Shown piece by piece: positions 32,987 through 42,743 of a DNA stretch of 64,000 nucleotides (within the stretch, counting starts at the first letter, position 1; the number at the start of each line of letters is the position of its first letter). The notes beneath the pieces were generated by a model that worked only from the letters and a program-made list of their open reading frames with translations, was not told where the DNA came from and did not search any database. Origin of the DNA: Aurantiochytrium sp. KH105 (Eukaryota > Sar > Bigyra > Thraustochytrida > Thraustochytriidae). The DNA is taken from the NCBI GenBank assembly GCA_003116975.1, contig BGKB01000188.1, positions 62,001 through 126,000 on the forward strand, given 5' to 3'. The position numbers were made by a program, and so were the translations under genes.

Positions 32987-34724
32987 TCAGAGCGTGTCCT
33001 CCTCGTCGTCCGCGAGCTCGCTGCGACGAGACCTGCTGGCCCTGCTGGACCTGCTAGACCGCTTGGAGGACGTGGCGTTGGCGGAGCTGCTCGACCAGCC
33101 AAACAGCTTTGATACACTTCGGGTTGAACGATGATAAGAGGCGAGCATGGAGTTGTACTGACGGTCCATAAAGGGCTGGTTGTAAAAGTACGTGGCCGGG
33201 AGACTGAACATGGCAACAAAAAGGACAAAGAGCGCCACATCGAGCGGCAGCGGCGAAAACAGATACGAGATGAAGCGCAGACTCAGGAGAATGCGCTTTG
33301 CCGAGCCTACCTGCACGACCGTGTTCCACTTGGAGAACACCGAGGTTGTCGTGCGCAAAGTGAACTCCGCGGCGCGGCGCACGATCTCGTCACTGAGAAG
33401 TGAACCTTGGAGCACAAAGATGGTGGCATCAAAGTTCTCGCCAACCAGGCGGAGCTTTTTCAGCCCAGGCGTGGCCTTGACAACAAAAGTAGTGATGACG
33501 ATTTGCATCATGAGCAAGTACGAGCCGAGCGTCAGCAGCGAATAATTTGCACCATGCGTCAGGAAAAACGTGAGGCAGCCCACGGAGAACCACAAAAAGG
33601 TACGTAATGGATTCTTCCACAACAAGAGCTCGCTCAGGTTGCCGTACTCGTCAAGGCCTGGAATGGTGCGCTTGTAATGATGCCGCTTGGGCTTCTCGGG
33701 TTCTTCCTCGGCGTCAGGTTCTGCCTGAGCGGCACGTGCGGCGCGCAGCGCTTCCGCCTTGGATGCTTGCTGCTCCTGCTGCACTTGCAAGTACCGCTGC
33801 AAATCGGTGGCTAGCACGGTGATGTTGTCTTCGGAGCCGCGCGAGTACGCAATGTAGACGAGCTCCTTGACGGCCTCCTGCAAGTGTCTACCGGGCTCCT
33901 CCCGGTCCATATCGCGGTCGCGCATTTCGCAGATCACTTCGCCTGCCTCGGCGTTGGTGACGTCGTCCCAGAGCCCATCGCTGGCCATCACCACGTATGA
34001 GGCCTTGGACGAGATCCGTCCGCTCGTAATCTCGGGTGTGCCGGTCACATAGGGCTTAAAATGGGCATCGCCAAGGGCCCGCGTAACGGCGAGGCCGCCA
34101 ACCTCCTCGGAAAAGACGCGATACGTGCCGTTGTCGTGGTCGTACTCGACCTGGCCACCGGCTTCGGTGACGCGGAGTCTCTCGTCTCGCCGGTCGGGTT
34201 TGTGATCATGGCTCAGCGCCTCGACGGTGCCATCTTCCATGACGAGCACAGCGCGCGAGTCGCCGGCAGCGGCAAGATAGTATTCCTTATCCTTGAGGAG
34301 GAGGACCGTCGCCGTCGACCCATCGTCAATGTCCATTTTGAGCGCGAAATCGCAATAGTCGTCATCGATGCTCTCGAAGGCATTCTCCAGGGCTCTTTTC
34401 GGCGCGTCTCCCTTTTGCAGGTTGCTGCTTACGCGTGCCAAAAGTTTCTCTTTAAGAAAGTCCGAGCACGTCGAGCCGCCATGGCCGTCGTAGACGCCAA
34501 GAATAACAAAGTCGTCCGTCAGCAGCGTCGAGCTTGCGTCCTCCATGCCCCTGTAAAGTCATTCCCTCGCTCGTTAGTTCGCGCATCCCTTGTTTGGCCT
34601 CTCGGCGCACACAGTCTCACGCGCCTCGTCCTTGATTCTCTCAAACTCCTCCTCCTTCTTCTTCTCCGAGTCTGACTTACCCGCGGCGGCCCTGGTACTC
34701 GACCACGCCGTACAGGCCCTTCAT
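32987..34724 (-). CDS. PP2C-type Ser/Thr phosphatase fused to a reticulon homology domain (two exons)
   Basis: Exon 1 (34724-34681) and exon 2 (34550-32987) encode 535 residues. Residues about 6-266 are a metal-dependent PP2C/PPM phosphatase: RRGGMEDA, VYDGHGG (36-40), DDGSTA, GDSRAV, ALGD, MASDGLWDDV and GSEDNIT, so the metal ligands are in place. A charged linker leads to residues about 318-485, which look like a reticulon domain: entry motif ELLLWKNPLRTFLWFSVG, two long hydrophobic hairpins separated by a soluble loop, and the closing FSLPATYFYNQPFMDRQY. The tail is Ser/Arg-rich and acidic. It should be an active phosphatase held on curved ER membrane, facing the cytosol. The frame is unbroken across both domains, so the fusion is not an assembly artefact of two frames. 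Confidence 0.88.
34551..34680 (-). other. Intron of the PP2C-reticulon gene (phase 2, 130 bp)
   Basis: Donor GTAAGT follows codon 14 plus two bases; the acceptor is TTTACAG at 34551. A GAACTAAC branch-like sequence lies about 23 nt before the acceptor. Splicing supplies the QGRR that precedes MEDA in PP2C proteins. The exon 2 frame alone begins abruptly at MEDA. Confidence 0.85.
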
Positions 34725-34878
34725 CGTGGCGGTGGTCCTCGTGCGCGCGAGCTCCTCGCGCTCCCCGTACAGCTGCTTGGCCTGCTTGGCCTGCGCGCTC
34801 GGCACGTGCACGTGCGCTTGGCGAGGCCGTACTGCCCTCGCTCCCGGTGCGCGTCCAGCCCCCGCCCGCGGGCGCTAC

Positions 34879-34923
34879 GCGGCTGCGCGGCTGCGCGGCT
34901 GCGCGGCTGCGCGGCTGCGCGGG
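34879..34923. repeat. GGCTGCGC octanucleotide tandem repeat
   Basis: About 5.5 perfect tandem copies of an 8-nt unit. Confidence 0.88.
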
Positions 34924-35061
34924 GCGGCGGCCTTCGGAGCGGGCGCGGCGTGCTCGCGCGGCGGCGGAGCGACCGGGCGGCGCGGCGGACTGCGCACGCT
35001 CGCACGCGCTCGGCGGGCTCGGCGATGGGTCTCTGTCGCCTTCTTTCCTGCCCTGCTGTCG

Positions 35062-35106
35062 AACAAACAAACAAACAAACAAACAAACAAACAAACAAAC
35101 AAACAA
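35062..35106. repeat. CAAA tetranucleotide repeat
   Basis: About eleven tandem CAAA units, ending with a duplicated ACAATGA. Confidence 0.9.
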
Positions 35107-35149
35107 TGACAAACAATGAACTTTACGTGGCGGCCAAGTCAAAGTAGGA

Positions 35150-35187
35150 GAAAAGAAAAGAAAAGAAAAGAAAAGAAAGCCAAAGAA

Positions 35188-35226
<39 letters not shown>
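35150..35226. repeat. AAAAG then GAAA tandem repeats
   Basis: An AAAAG pentanucleotide run (about 35150-35178) is followed by a GAAA tetranucleotide run (about 35185-35226). Confidence 0.88.
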
Positions 35227-35787
35227 GGATGCGCGTGCACAGCCGCGTCGAGAGTTTTCACCCGAACTGCCAGCAGCGGTGCGAGGGAAGACAAAGAAGA
35301 TAAGGATGGCCGAGGTGAATTTTAGAGGCTCCTTGTGCGAGCAGGGCTGACAAGCATGTAGGCGGAGCCTTGCGAGCGAAAGAAAGCATGTTTTTTGCGA
35401 GGCAGCAAATAGAACGATGGTGAGAGAGAGAGAGAGATAGCAAAGTCGAAGCTTTCAATACTCGTCGCGTCAACGAGGAAAACCACCATTTTCGCACGCT
35501 GCATTCTCGTAGTACTAGTAGGCCTCTTTCCACCAAATTCAATCAAGGACTTGCTTTAAAAAATGGAACGTGTGCAGAAATGCAAGTGCTCTTGACAGTG
35601 AGACCCTCACACGGTCACTCGACAACCTGAACATTCCCAAACTTTGCTCGAAAATAAAATAAAATAAAATGAATTCATGAACTGCGTTGCGCATGTTAAA
35701 ATTGCGTTGCGCACATGCAGCGAATGGTGGGTGGCAAGAGACGCTCGCTTGCAAACGCAAAGCCATTGGACGTGCGCGCGTGAGACG

Positions 35788-36690
35788 ATGGCACCGCGGG
35801 GGATGCGCCGGCCTCGGGCCGCAGAGGCAGGGGCAGAGGCGGAGAAGGCCCTGGAAACAGAGACGACCGAGCCCCTGGCACGTGGCGCGCTGCCCTCGTT
35901 GCCTCGCGCCTTTGAGGCCAAGCGGTCACAGAACTCCCCGGAGCGCGCGGCCAAGGAGGCCAAGAGCGACAGCGATAGCGATAGCGACAGCGACAGCGAA
36001 GACGAACGCACAAACGACCCTTTTGCTGGCGTAGAACTTGATCGCAAGGCCCCAGAAAGTATGCGTGTCAGGCAGAATCAAGACGAAAAGAAACAACAAG
36101 ATGAAGAAGCTGACGAGGACGAGGAGGACTTGGAGGCCCCGCCTACTGAACGCAGGCCTGACGGTACCCTTATTTACCCAACGCGGTTGCAGGCGCAGAC
36201 CAAGCCCCGCGATATTGAAAAGCAAACACAGAAACTGCTCACTGATGAGGAGGCTCTTTGCGCACCGAGCGGTACTGCTCTGCAGCAACGGGAAAAGCAC
36301 GCTCGCAAACGTGGCGAGAAGAAGGACTTCCACGATATGGTGACGCCAGAATTGACAGCCGAGGTCAAGATGGACCTTCGCGCGCTTCAACTCCGAAACT
36401 ACATGGATCCCTCTCGATTCTACAAGGCGAACGATCGCGCCAAAATGCCGACCAAGTTTCAAATCGGTACCATTCAGGAAGGCCTCGGCGAGTTTAAGAG
36501 CCATCGTATCAAGAAGCGCGACCGCAAGCCGACCTTTGTTGACGAGGTTCTTGGGGACACTTCTGTACGATCGTACACGAAGCGTGTCTTTGGAGGCATG
36601 CAAAAGGAGCGCGCACGAACTCCTTTTTCCAAGAACAAGCGCAGGAAAACCAGCGGCGGGGGCGGTGGCCGCGGTCGTGGTCGCAAATAA
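35788..36690 (+). CDS. FCF2: Fcf2-domain pre-rRNA processing factor
   Basis: This 300-residue nuclear-type protein ends with an Fcf2 domain over about residues 175-275: DFHDMVTPELTAEVKMDLRALQLRNYMDPSRFYK, then KFQIGTIQEG and FVDEVLGDTSVRSYTKRVF. Fcf2 (animal TDIF2/DNTTIP2) works in the small-subunit processome on early pre-18S cleavages. The N-terminus is acidic with an (SD)n tract at about residues 60-70, and the C-terminus is a basic and Gly/Arg-rich tail (KRRKTSGGGGGRGRGRK) as in nucleolar proteins. The ATG at 35788 (ACGATGG) is chosen; codons upstream to 35677 are poorly protein-like. Confidence 0.88.
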   Translation: MAPRGMRRPRAAEAGAEAEKALETETTEPLARGALPSLPRAFEAKRSQNSPERAAKEAKSDSDSDSDSDSEDERTNDPFAGVELDRKAPESMRVRQNQDEKKQQDEEADEDEEDLEAPPTERRPDGTLIYPTRLQAQTKPRDIEKQTQKLLTDEEALCAPSGTALQQREKHARKRGEKKDFHDMVTPELTAEVKMDLRALQLRNYMDPSRFYKANDRAKMPTKFQIGTIQEGLGEFKSHRIKKRDRKPTFVDEVLGDTSVRSYTKRVFGGMQKERARTPFSKNKRRKTSGGGGGRGRGRK

Positions 36691-37173
36691 CAACGCCTGT
36701 AGTCCTTAGTAAGATAAAGATGTATTGAGCACTTGACAAGGTCCGTTGTTTCATAAATTTCGATCTCTTTGCGCGTTTGCTCTTGCGTTGCACTGATTGC
36801 AAGCAGTTTTGTATCATCTTCTCCTTCTTGTCGTCTTTAACCGATTTGCTTTGACACGTGAGGCGGTGGAAGCGAGATTTTCCATGAACAAGATTCTGTG
36901 CATGTTCTCTGTGATAGCCGCAGTCCGTCATGTTTAGGCAATAACCCACATCTTTTCCGAGACTGGAATCTCATGTATCAAAAGCTCTCAGAGGCTTTGA
37001 CTGACATAGATGCGCCATCAACAAACGAGTTGATGAGAAAGAGGAGGACATGTATGGCTTTCCAATTCTCATTTCGTTTCGTGACATTTGGATTGAATTG
37101 GATTGGATTAAATTGGATTGGATGTGCAGTGGTCAAGTCTAATACGCTAGCACCAAAAGGAAAATTGCAGTGG
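36691..37173. other. Intergenic between convergent genes
   Basis: Shared 3' region of Fcf2 and ADP-glucokinase. It includes a degenerate ATTGGATTG array at about 37086-37122 and a duplicated block resembling TACGCTAGC-CCGAA around 37140-37198. No coding frame is supported. Confidence 0.5.
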
Positions 37174-38782
37174 TCAGATCTGATACGCTAGCGCCGAAGC
37201 GGAAATTGAGTCACCGAGACCAACAGTCTGCACAGGCTCGTTACAGGTGAGCACGGGCGCCAGTGCAAAGTAAAGAGTCTCAGTCTCATGCTCAATGACA
37301 GGAGACTCGGGCGTCACTCTGTACTCGCGCTGGGATCCTGCGAAGCGTATCGGCCCGTGAAGCTGAAGTGTGACGTCTTGCGCGCCTAGATTGGCGCTCG
37401 CGCATGCACGCTCCGATGCCTTTACTGATCCAGCAGCCACGGAGGACGTAGCGTGTGGCCAACGATCGATGCTCGCCTTTTTCAAGGCAAGTACATGATA
37501 CCCAAAACAGTGAAAGTGAATGCGGCCGAGCCTCTCGGCACCGGCAAGGATATCCGTGATGATCTTTGTCACGGCCTCAACGTCCGGTACGAGACCTGTG
37601 ACGGCGTCGAGATTGACACCTTCGAGTCCAAGAGCCACATAGAGGGCGCCAATTTCCTGCTCGTTGAGTCCGAGCGAGTCGACTTCAGGTAGAATGCGAG
37701 TGCCAAGCTCCTCGAGCAAGATTGGCTTTCCAACCGCGGCCAGCTCGAAATGAATCAACGTCTCAGCAGGCAGGGAGCGAAAGCTCTCGGCAATTTCACC
37801 GACACGTTTGCGCTGCACGTCCGCCTCCATGGCGTCAAGCATGTGCAAACCTGCAGCGATGAGGAGGTCAAATGGCCCGTCGGGAGCGTCACGCACGTGC
37901 TCCATGAGTGGCTCGAGAGCTGCAATGACCGCGTTTGACAAGTCACGAGAAACGATGAAGCGGTTCGCGCGCCGCGCCGCGCTTCCTGCCCACTTTGATC
38001 CCTTCTTGTATTCCATGATAATGTGCACCTCATCAGCCTTGGTCTTGACGCCCAAGACGTCCTCGCCCTCGTCCAAGCTAAACGTCGCAACTTGAGCAGG
38101 AAGTAGCGGCTCAGCAAAGGGGCCAATTGGTCCGCCGAGACTAATATGCTTAAAGTTCCAGTCGCGCGCAAGGACCACAGCCATGATGGCTGCATTGCCG
38201 CCGAGGAGAAGACGGCGCGAGTCACACTGCGCGAGGCCATCTTCAAGAGAGGCAAAGGTCTCATCGTCTTCAACAAAGCGCTCGCCACCGGCAGCGCGCT
38301 CAAAGAGATGCGTAAAGATCTCGCCCACATCGTCGAGGCTAGTTACGGACTGGGGTACTTTGCCTTGCACGGGCTCGACCCCTGACTTTTGCAGCAGCTC
38401 GAGCGCGTCGACGACGGCATCAACGCACACATTGAATCCAATAGCAATTTTGCCATCCGCACTCCGAGGCTTTACCTGGTCGCGCGTCTTGCGCAGGTTG
38501 TTTAAGAGCGCTAATCTGATATTGTCGTCACCGCCGCTGCTGTTGTAGTTGCTGTCGTCACTTTTGCTGTCGTCATCGTCGTCGTTGTGGACGCTGTCGC
38601 GACGGTGCTGGGACACGCTTCCGCTTGACACCTGGGCTGGATCGAGCGAAACAGCAGCATCTGGCACGTGTTTGTCGAGCTGCTGTACTGCTCGGGCAGC
38701 GTGGATCGAGGCTCCGGGCTCGCGCGCCTCGAGAAGGGCCCAAAGCAGGGCCCAGAGAGCCACGAAAGCTGGCAGTACGAGG
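37174..38782 (-). CDS. ADPGK: ADP-dependent glucokinase (ADPGK), 5' end lost in an assembly gap
   Basis: The visible 535 codons encode nearly all of an ADPGK, a ribokinase-fold enzyme that phosphorylates glucose using ADP; the animal protein is ER-associated. Landmarks are GFNVCVDAVVDAL, LGGNAAIMAVVLAR, a C-terminal IHFHCFGYHVLALKK, and the catalytic VGLGDSISASAL. A hydrophobic stretch (AFVALWALLWALLEA) near the visible N-terminus suits a signal anchor, as in animal ADPGK. The start codon is not visible: an n at 38783 and a GAAA array follow immediately, and translating through that array gives only repeated LSFF. Downstream of its stop the gene converges with Fcf2. Confidence 0.9.
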
Positions 38783-38783
38783 N
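38783..38783. other. Assembly gap (n) at the ADPGK 5' end
   Basis: A lone n lies directly against the GAAA microsatellite, a typical place for an assembler to fail. The ADPGK start codon and possibly part of its promoter are missing here. Confidence 0.85.
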
Positions 38784-38785
38784 GA

Positions 38786-38881
<96 letters not shown>

Positions 38882-38884
38882 AAA
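38784..38884. repeat. GAAA tetranucleotide repeat, about 25 units
   Basis: An uninterrupted GAAA array of about 100 bp between ADPGK and Rpn3. Its true length is uncertain because of the adjacent gap. Confidence 0.92.
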
Positions 38885-38997
38885 GTGAAAGTGAACAAGG
38901 ACAAGGAGAAAAAGGAAAACAAGAAATGGAAAATGAAAAGGGAGAAGGGAAAAAAGCAAATGAAAAACAAGAGTGCAAACGATATGCGATGTTAAGT

Positions 38998-40557
38998 TTA
39001 GTCCTCGTCCTCCTCAAGCTCCTCCTCGATCTCCTTGGCGAGCTCCTCCTCGGACTTCTTCTCAAGGTCATCATCGTCCTCAGTTTGGTCGTGCTTGACC
39101 TTGTGCGCGTCAGGAGGATACCGCATGGACTTGACGGCCTCGTTGTGCATGTCAAGGCAAAACTGAATGCGGCGGTGGAAGGCTTGTTGCGGCTCAATGG
39201 TCGAGTAAATGTCCATGACATCAGACGACTTCATGTAGCCCTTTTCATGGTTAAGCGTGGCCTCAATGACGCCATCGCGAATAGCCTTGGCGCAGGCAAG
39301 CTCGGCAGATTCCGGCTGATCGAGCGCCAGACGCTTGGCAATGTCCTTGAAACTGATGCGAGAGTACGAAACATTGATGCGGCGCAGACCCGTGCGGATG
39401 ACAGAGTTGCGCAAACGGACTACGAGCGTCGCGAGCTTATCCTCTGCGAAAACGGCGGCGCGCGCCTCGCGCACGCGGTCGTACTCTGCGAGGCTGCCGT
39501 TGCGCACAGCGCGCACAAGCTCAAAGTAAGGCGCAAGAGGAACTTCCATCTCGGGCTGTGCGAACCAGGAGCGCTCCGGGGTCTCACCCATGAGCAACTG
39601 CACGATGGAGGCTAGCTTGTGCAGGGCAATGCGGAACCCGAGGCCCGTGTTGGAGGGCGCCTTGCGAATCGCCTGCGTAAGCTTTTGAAAAGCCACCGAG
39701 TAGTCAAGCTGCAGCGCCGACAGCCGGCCCATGTAGTACAAGTGGCGCACCTGCTGGTTGTTCGAGGCCGACTCGGGAAAGTGTGCTTTAAAGGCAAACT
39801 TGACGGCCTGATCGACAAGGTTGGCCTCGGTATAGTTACGCAGAATGAGGTTGATAAGCATGGCCTGGCCCTGCTCGTCAAGACGCAGACACGCCGTGCG
39901 ATGCGCGCTCAGGAGCTCGGGGCGCAGTGCCGCTGCGTCGCCAAGCAGCTCCGCGCACCGCGCCTTGAACTGGTACGCCTTGGCCTGGAAAAGATCCAGC
40001 GTGCGCCTGTTCTCAGCAGAAATCATTTCCAACAGCTGACTGGCGCTGTCTTGCGCCTGTTCGATGCGGCCGCCATCCATGAGCGCCTTGATGGCAAAGA
40101 GGCTCAGATATGCCTCGGTCTCGGGGAGGGTGTCGGTCTTGACGTCCATCGCAGTGAAATCTTTGCGCCTTTTCGCCAGAAATTCGACTTCTTCCTCATT
40201 CTCGGGAACGAGTGCGCTCTCTGCGCCGCCACGAGCCGCCGCGCTCAGCTCGCTGTGCAGCTGCTTGTTGAGCGAAGACGTTGGTGGGATCCATACGTCC
40301 ATGACCAGGCCAAAGTCATCGAAAGCGATTGTTTTGCGGATAGCCGTATTCTTGCGCAGCACGCGCTTCAGGCCGTTCTGGTCTTTGCTCTGTACAGACG
40401 CTTCGAGGAGCTGCAGGTTCTCGTGGAGGGCATCCATTGCCACAAAGGGTTCTTCCTTGGCGCTCGCCTCCTCCTTTTGCTGTTGCTCGGGCGAATTCTC
40501 CTTTGCGGCATCCGACTTCGCGCCGTCCTTGCCCGCGTCCTTCTTCTTGCCCGCCAT
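38998..40557 (-). CDS. PSMD3: 26S proteasome non-ATPase subunit Rpn3/PSMD3
   Basis: This complete 519-residue lid subunit of the 19S regulatory particle has a Lys/Glu/Gln-rich N-terminus, then TPR-like helical repeats. The family block LINLILRNYTEANLVDQAVKFAFKAHFPES follows, with YYMGRLSALQLDYSVAFQKLTQAIRKAP after it. The C-terminal PCI domain contains RINVSYSRISFKDIAKRLALD and ends with the acidic Rpn3 tail. Length and order match PSMD3 throughout. Rpn3 helps hold the proteasome lid together in nucleus and cytosol. The ATG at 40557 is in an AGGATGGC context. It shares a divergent promoter with the thioredoxin-fold gene. Confidence 0.95.
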   Translation of the reverse strand: MAGKKKDAGKDGAKSDAAKENSPEQQQKEEASAKEEPFVAMDALHENLQLLEASVQSKDQNGLKRVLRKNTAIRKTIAFDDFGLVMDVWIPPTSSLNKQLHSELSAAARGGAESALVPENEEEVEFLAKRRKDFTAMDVKTDTLPETEAYLSLFAIKALMDGGRIEQAQDSASQLLEMISAENRRTLDLFQAKAYQFKARCAELLGDAAALRPELLSAHRTACLRLDEQGQAMLINLILRNYTEANLVDQAVKFAFKAHFPESASNNQQVRHLYYMGRLSALQLDYSVAFQKLTQAIRKAPSNTGLGFRIALHKLASIVQLLMGETPERSWFAQPEMEVPLAPYFELVRAVRNGSLAEYDRVREARAAVFAEDKLATLVVRLRNSVIRTGLRRINVSYSRISFKDIAKRLALDQPESAELACAKAIRDGVIEATLNHEKGYMKSSDVMDIYSTIEPQQAFHRRIQFCLDMHNEAVKSMRYPPDAHKVKHDQTEDDDDLEKKSEEELAKEIEEELEEDED

Positions 40558-41316
40558 CCTGTCTCTCTCGCTCGCTCGCCTGCCTCACCAGCCCGCTCGC
40601 TCGCTAGCTCGCCGCGCCGTTGGAGCTCGTCAAGAAGACGAAGAGCAAGCACGAAGAGCAATCAATCAACCAACCGCCGCGGGCACTCAGCCAGCTGGAC
40701 GCCCCGAACCAAGCCGCGGGCCTCCGAAGTCGCGCTGCCTCGCCCTCGCGCGCCCGCTGCTGCACGGCCCGGCGCCGCGCGTCGCCTCGATCGGTTCTTG
40801 CTCTCTCTGTCCGAGTCCGTGTCTGTCTCGCCTTCGCGCCCTCCTTCTCCCCGACTAAGGATCGCCCCGCCCGCGCGCCCTAGCGTTTCCCCTGGCCAAG
40901 CGCTAGGCCCCGCCCGCCCGCCGGAGAAGCGAAGCTTCACTGCTAGCGCCCGCTCGCGCGCCGCTGCGCGCTGCAGGGCCCGCCCCGCGTGCCCCCCACC
41001 ACTGGGGCCGGACCGCGGGTGAGGGGGGCAGCGGGGGCGCGGGAGGGGGGAGCGCGGGGGAAGTCTGGGGCGGGGTTCGCGAGAGGTTGGCGAGGGTGGG
41101 AGGACAGAGCGGGGCCGGAGAGGAGGGAGATACTCCGAGAGTGCCCCCCGCGCCGACCACGGAAATCTTCGCGATCGCGTGGCGCAGAGCGACGAGGAGG
41201 AGGCGGAGCAGCAGCAGCAGCAGGAGAAGCAGACGCGCAAAGAAGCGGAAAAGGAGCGGAGCAGGCAGAAGGCAGAGACGCAGTCGCGCGAGCCCCGGAG
41301 GGAGAAGAGAGAGAAG
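40558..41316. other. Divergent promoter region, GC-rich
   Basis: About 760 bp between the Rpn3 start and the thioredoxin-fold protein start. Strong GC and purine/pyrimidine skew make overlapping open frames on both strands; none is supported. The frame of the thioredoxin-fold gene is open to 41179 but without an ATG. Confidence 0.5.
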
Positions 41317-42126
41317 ATGGCGGAGCAGACGAACACCGAGGCCCTCGAGGCGCAGGTCAAGGACCTGGAGCTGGAGAACAAGAAGAAGGACGAGATCATC
41401 GAGCAGCTCGAGGGCAGCGGCAGCTCGGGCGCCGACGCGGCCGCGCCCCCGAAGCCGCCCGCCACCGAGGAGCTCTCGGACGAGGCCAAGGAGCTCCTGA
41501 CCTACGACGACGATCCGGCCATCGGCGCCAAGGCCCCCTCGCTGGAGCCGCTCAAGTTCAAGAACGGTGACGCCTTTGACGTTGGCCAGGGCAAGCCCGT
41601 CGTCGTGACCTTCCACTGCAACCTGAACAAGAGTGACTTTGTCACCCTCGCTGTCCTCAGCGACATTTACAAGAAGTACGAGGGCAAGGTCAACTTTGTC
41701 TCCATCAGCCGCGACCACGACGAGGCCGATGTTGAGAAGTGGCTCAAGAAGTACCAGGGTGCCTTCATGGCCGAGATGAAGGGCCCCAACGGCGAGGCCG
41801 GTGTCACCCAGCACTGCGACTTCCAGATGGCCTTTGACCCGGAGCACAAGGTCAACGCCGAGTTCAAGACTGCCCTCAAGCGCGCTGTCGTTGGTGTTGG
41901 CCTTGCCATCATCATCGACCAGGAGGGCACCATTCGCTGGCTCGACACTTTTGTCCGCGGCGACAACAAGACCAAGCAGTTCGAGTACCAGCTCAACGCC
42001 ATCATCAACGGCACCGAGCTCCTCTCCAACGGCAAGGCTCCCGAGGTCGAGGAGGAGGAAGAGGAGGGTGGCGCTGCCATCCCCGACGATGTCGACTTCC
42101 TCGGCGGCGGCAGCGGCAACTACTAA
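41317..42126 (+). CDS. Thioredoxin-fold protein without a CXXC active site
   Basis: This 269-residue protein starts at ATG 41317 (GAAGATGG). Residues 5-33 form a short coiled coil (EALEAQVKDLELENKKKDEIIEQL). Residues 68-235 resemble a redoxin/TlpA-like thioredoxin fold: KPVVVTFHCNLNKSDF on beta1, KVNFVSISRDHDEADVEKWLKKY on beta2-alpha2, then VGLAIIIDQEGTIRWLD. The place where CXXC or the peroxiredoxin cysteine would sit has only one Cys (Cys101); Cys167 is the only other. So the usual dithiol chemistry is not expected. The acidic C-terminus ends Gly-rich. Codon use is strongly biased, like the tubulins, suggesting high expression. Exact family unknown. Confidence 0.8.
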   Translation: MAEQTNTEALEAQVKDLELENKKKDEIIEQLEGSGSSGADAAAPPKPPATEELSDEAKELLTYDDDPAIGAKAPSLEPLKFKNGDAFDVGQGKPVVVTFHCNLNKSDFVTLAVLSDIYKKYEGKVNFVSISRDHDEADVEKWLKKYQGAFMAEMKGPNGEAGVTQHCDFQMAFDPEHKVNAEFKTALKRAVVGVGLAIIIDQEGTIRWLDTFVRGDNKTKQFEYQLNAIINGTELLSNGKAPEVEEEEEEGGAAIPDDVDFLGGGSGNY

Positions 42127-42743
42127 AAGGCGAGCAAAGACAGACTTTTTTCTGACCCATGAATGTGGAGAGATAGGCAAGCGCACCCTTCAACAAAATT
42201 ACAAACCGTTTCCCATCTTTCACTGCTTTTTCTATTTCTTGCGCCCAGAAAAGTGTGCACAAGCCTTTTGCTCTACTTTGCTCGTGTATCGACCCAAATT
42301 TGGCTTGAGTCGCATCTACGCAGCTTCTATTTTTGTTTGTGCTGAAAAGGAGAAACAGACAAGAAAATTTGAAATTAAGTAGCTCTTCGATTGCGTTGGC
42401 GGACAAATCGTTCTTGGAACGTGGACGTTCCTTCTTACTTGTCAATGCAATGAAATGAACGAGGGTGCTTCGCTTCGCTTGGATGATCGTCTCCACACAC
42501 TTTTGCGAGTGTTTTACAAGGTTTTTAACATTTTCAACGTGCATACAAGGCTTGGCGCATGTGCAGCAAGCCTGCATCAAGTGCCAGGGTTTACAGCAGC
42601 AGCAACGACAAGAAAATGAAAGAGCTTGCAATGTGTTGTGCACGGTAGCGTTTCTTTTCTTGCTTTCTCCCCCCAAAAAAACACTCGTTCAACAATAGTA
42701 TGTTACGAACACTCGCAGCATCGGTTTTGTTTTTCAGAAGAAA
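42127..42743. other. Intergenic between convergent genes
   Basis: AT-rich shared 3' region of the thioredoxin-fold gene and the glutamyl-tRNA synthetase gene. I see no coding frame or structured RNA that I can support. Confidence 0.5.

Larger units (their letters stand above)
34725..35787. other. Divergent promoter region with several simple repeats
   Basis: This lies between the PP2C-reticulon start and the Fcf2 start. It contains a GGCTGCGC octanucleotide array (34879-34923), a CAAA array (35062-35106), AAAAG and GAAA arrays (35150-35226) and an AAAAT run (about 35648-35670). The in-frame region immediately upstream of the PP2C ATG is open for about 50 codons without another ATG. No further gene is supported. 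Confidence 0.5.

Noticed and set aside
38784-38970. Poly-LSFF N-terminus on ADPGK
   Set aside because: It is translation through a GAAA microsatellite and an assembly gap; no real protein signal precedes the hydrophobic anchor.
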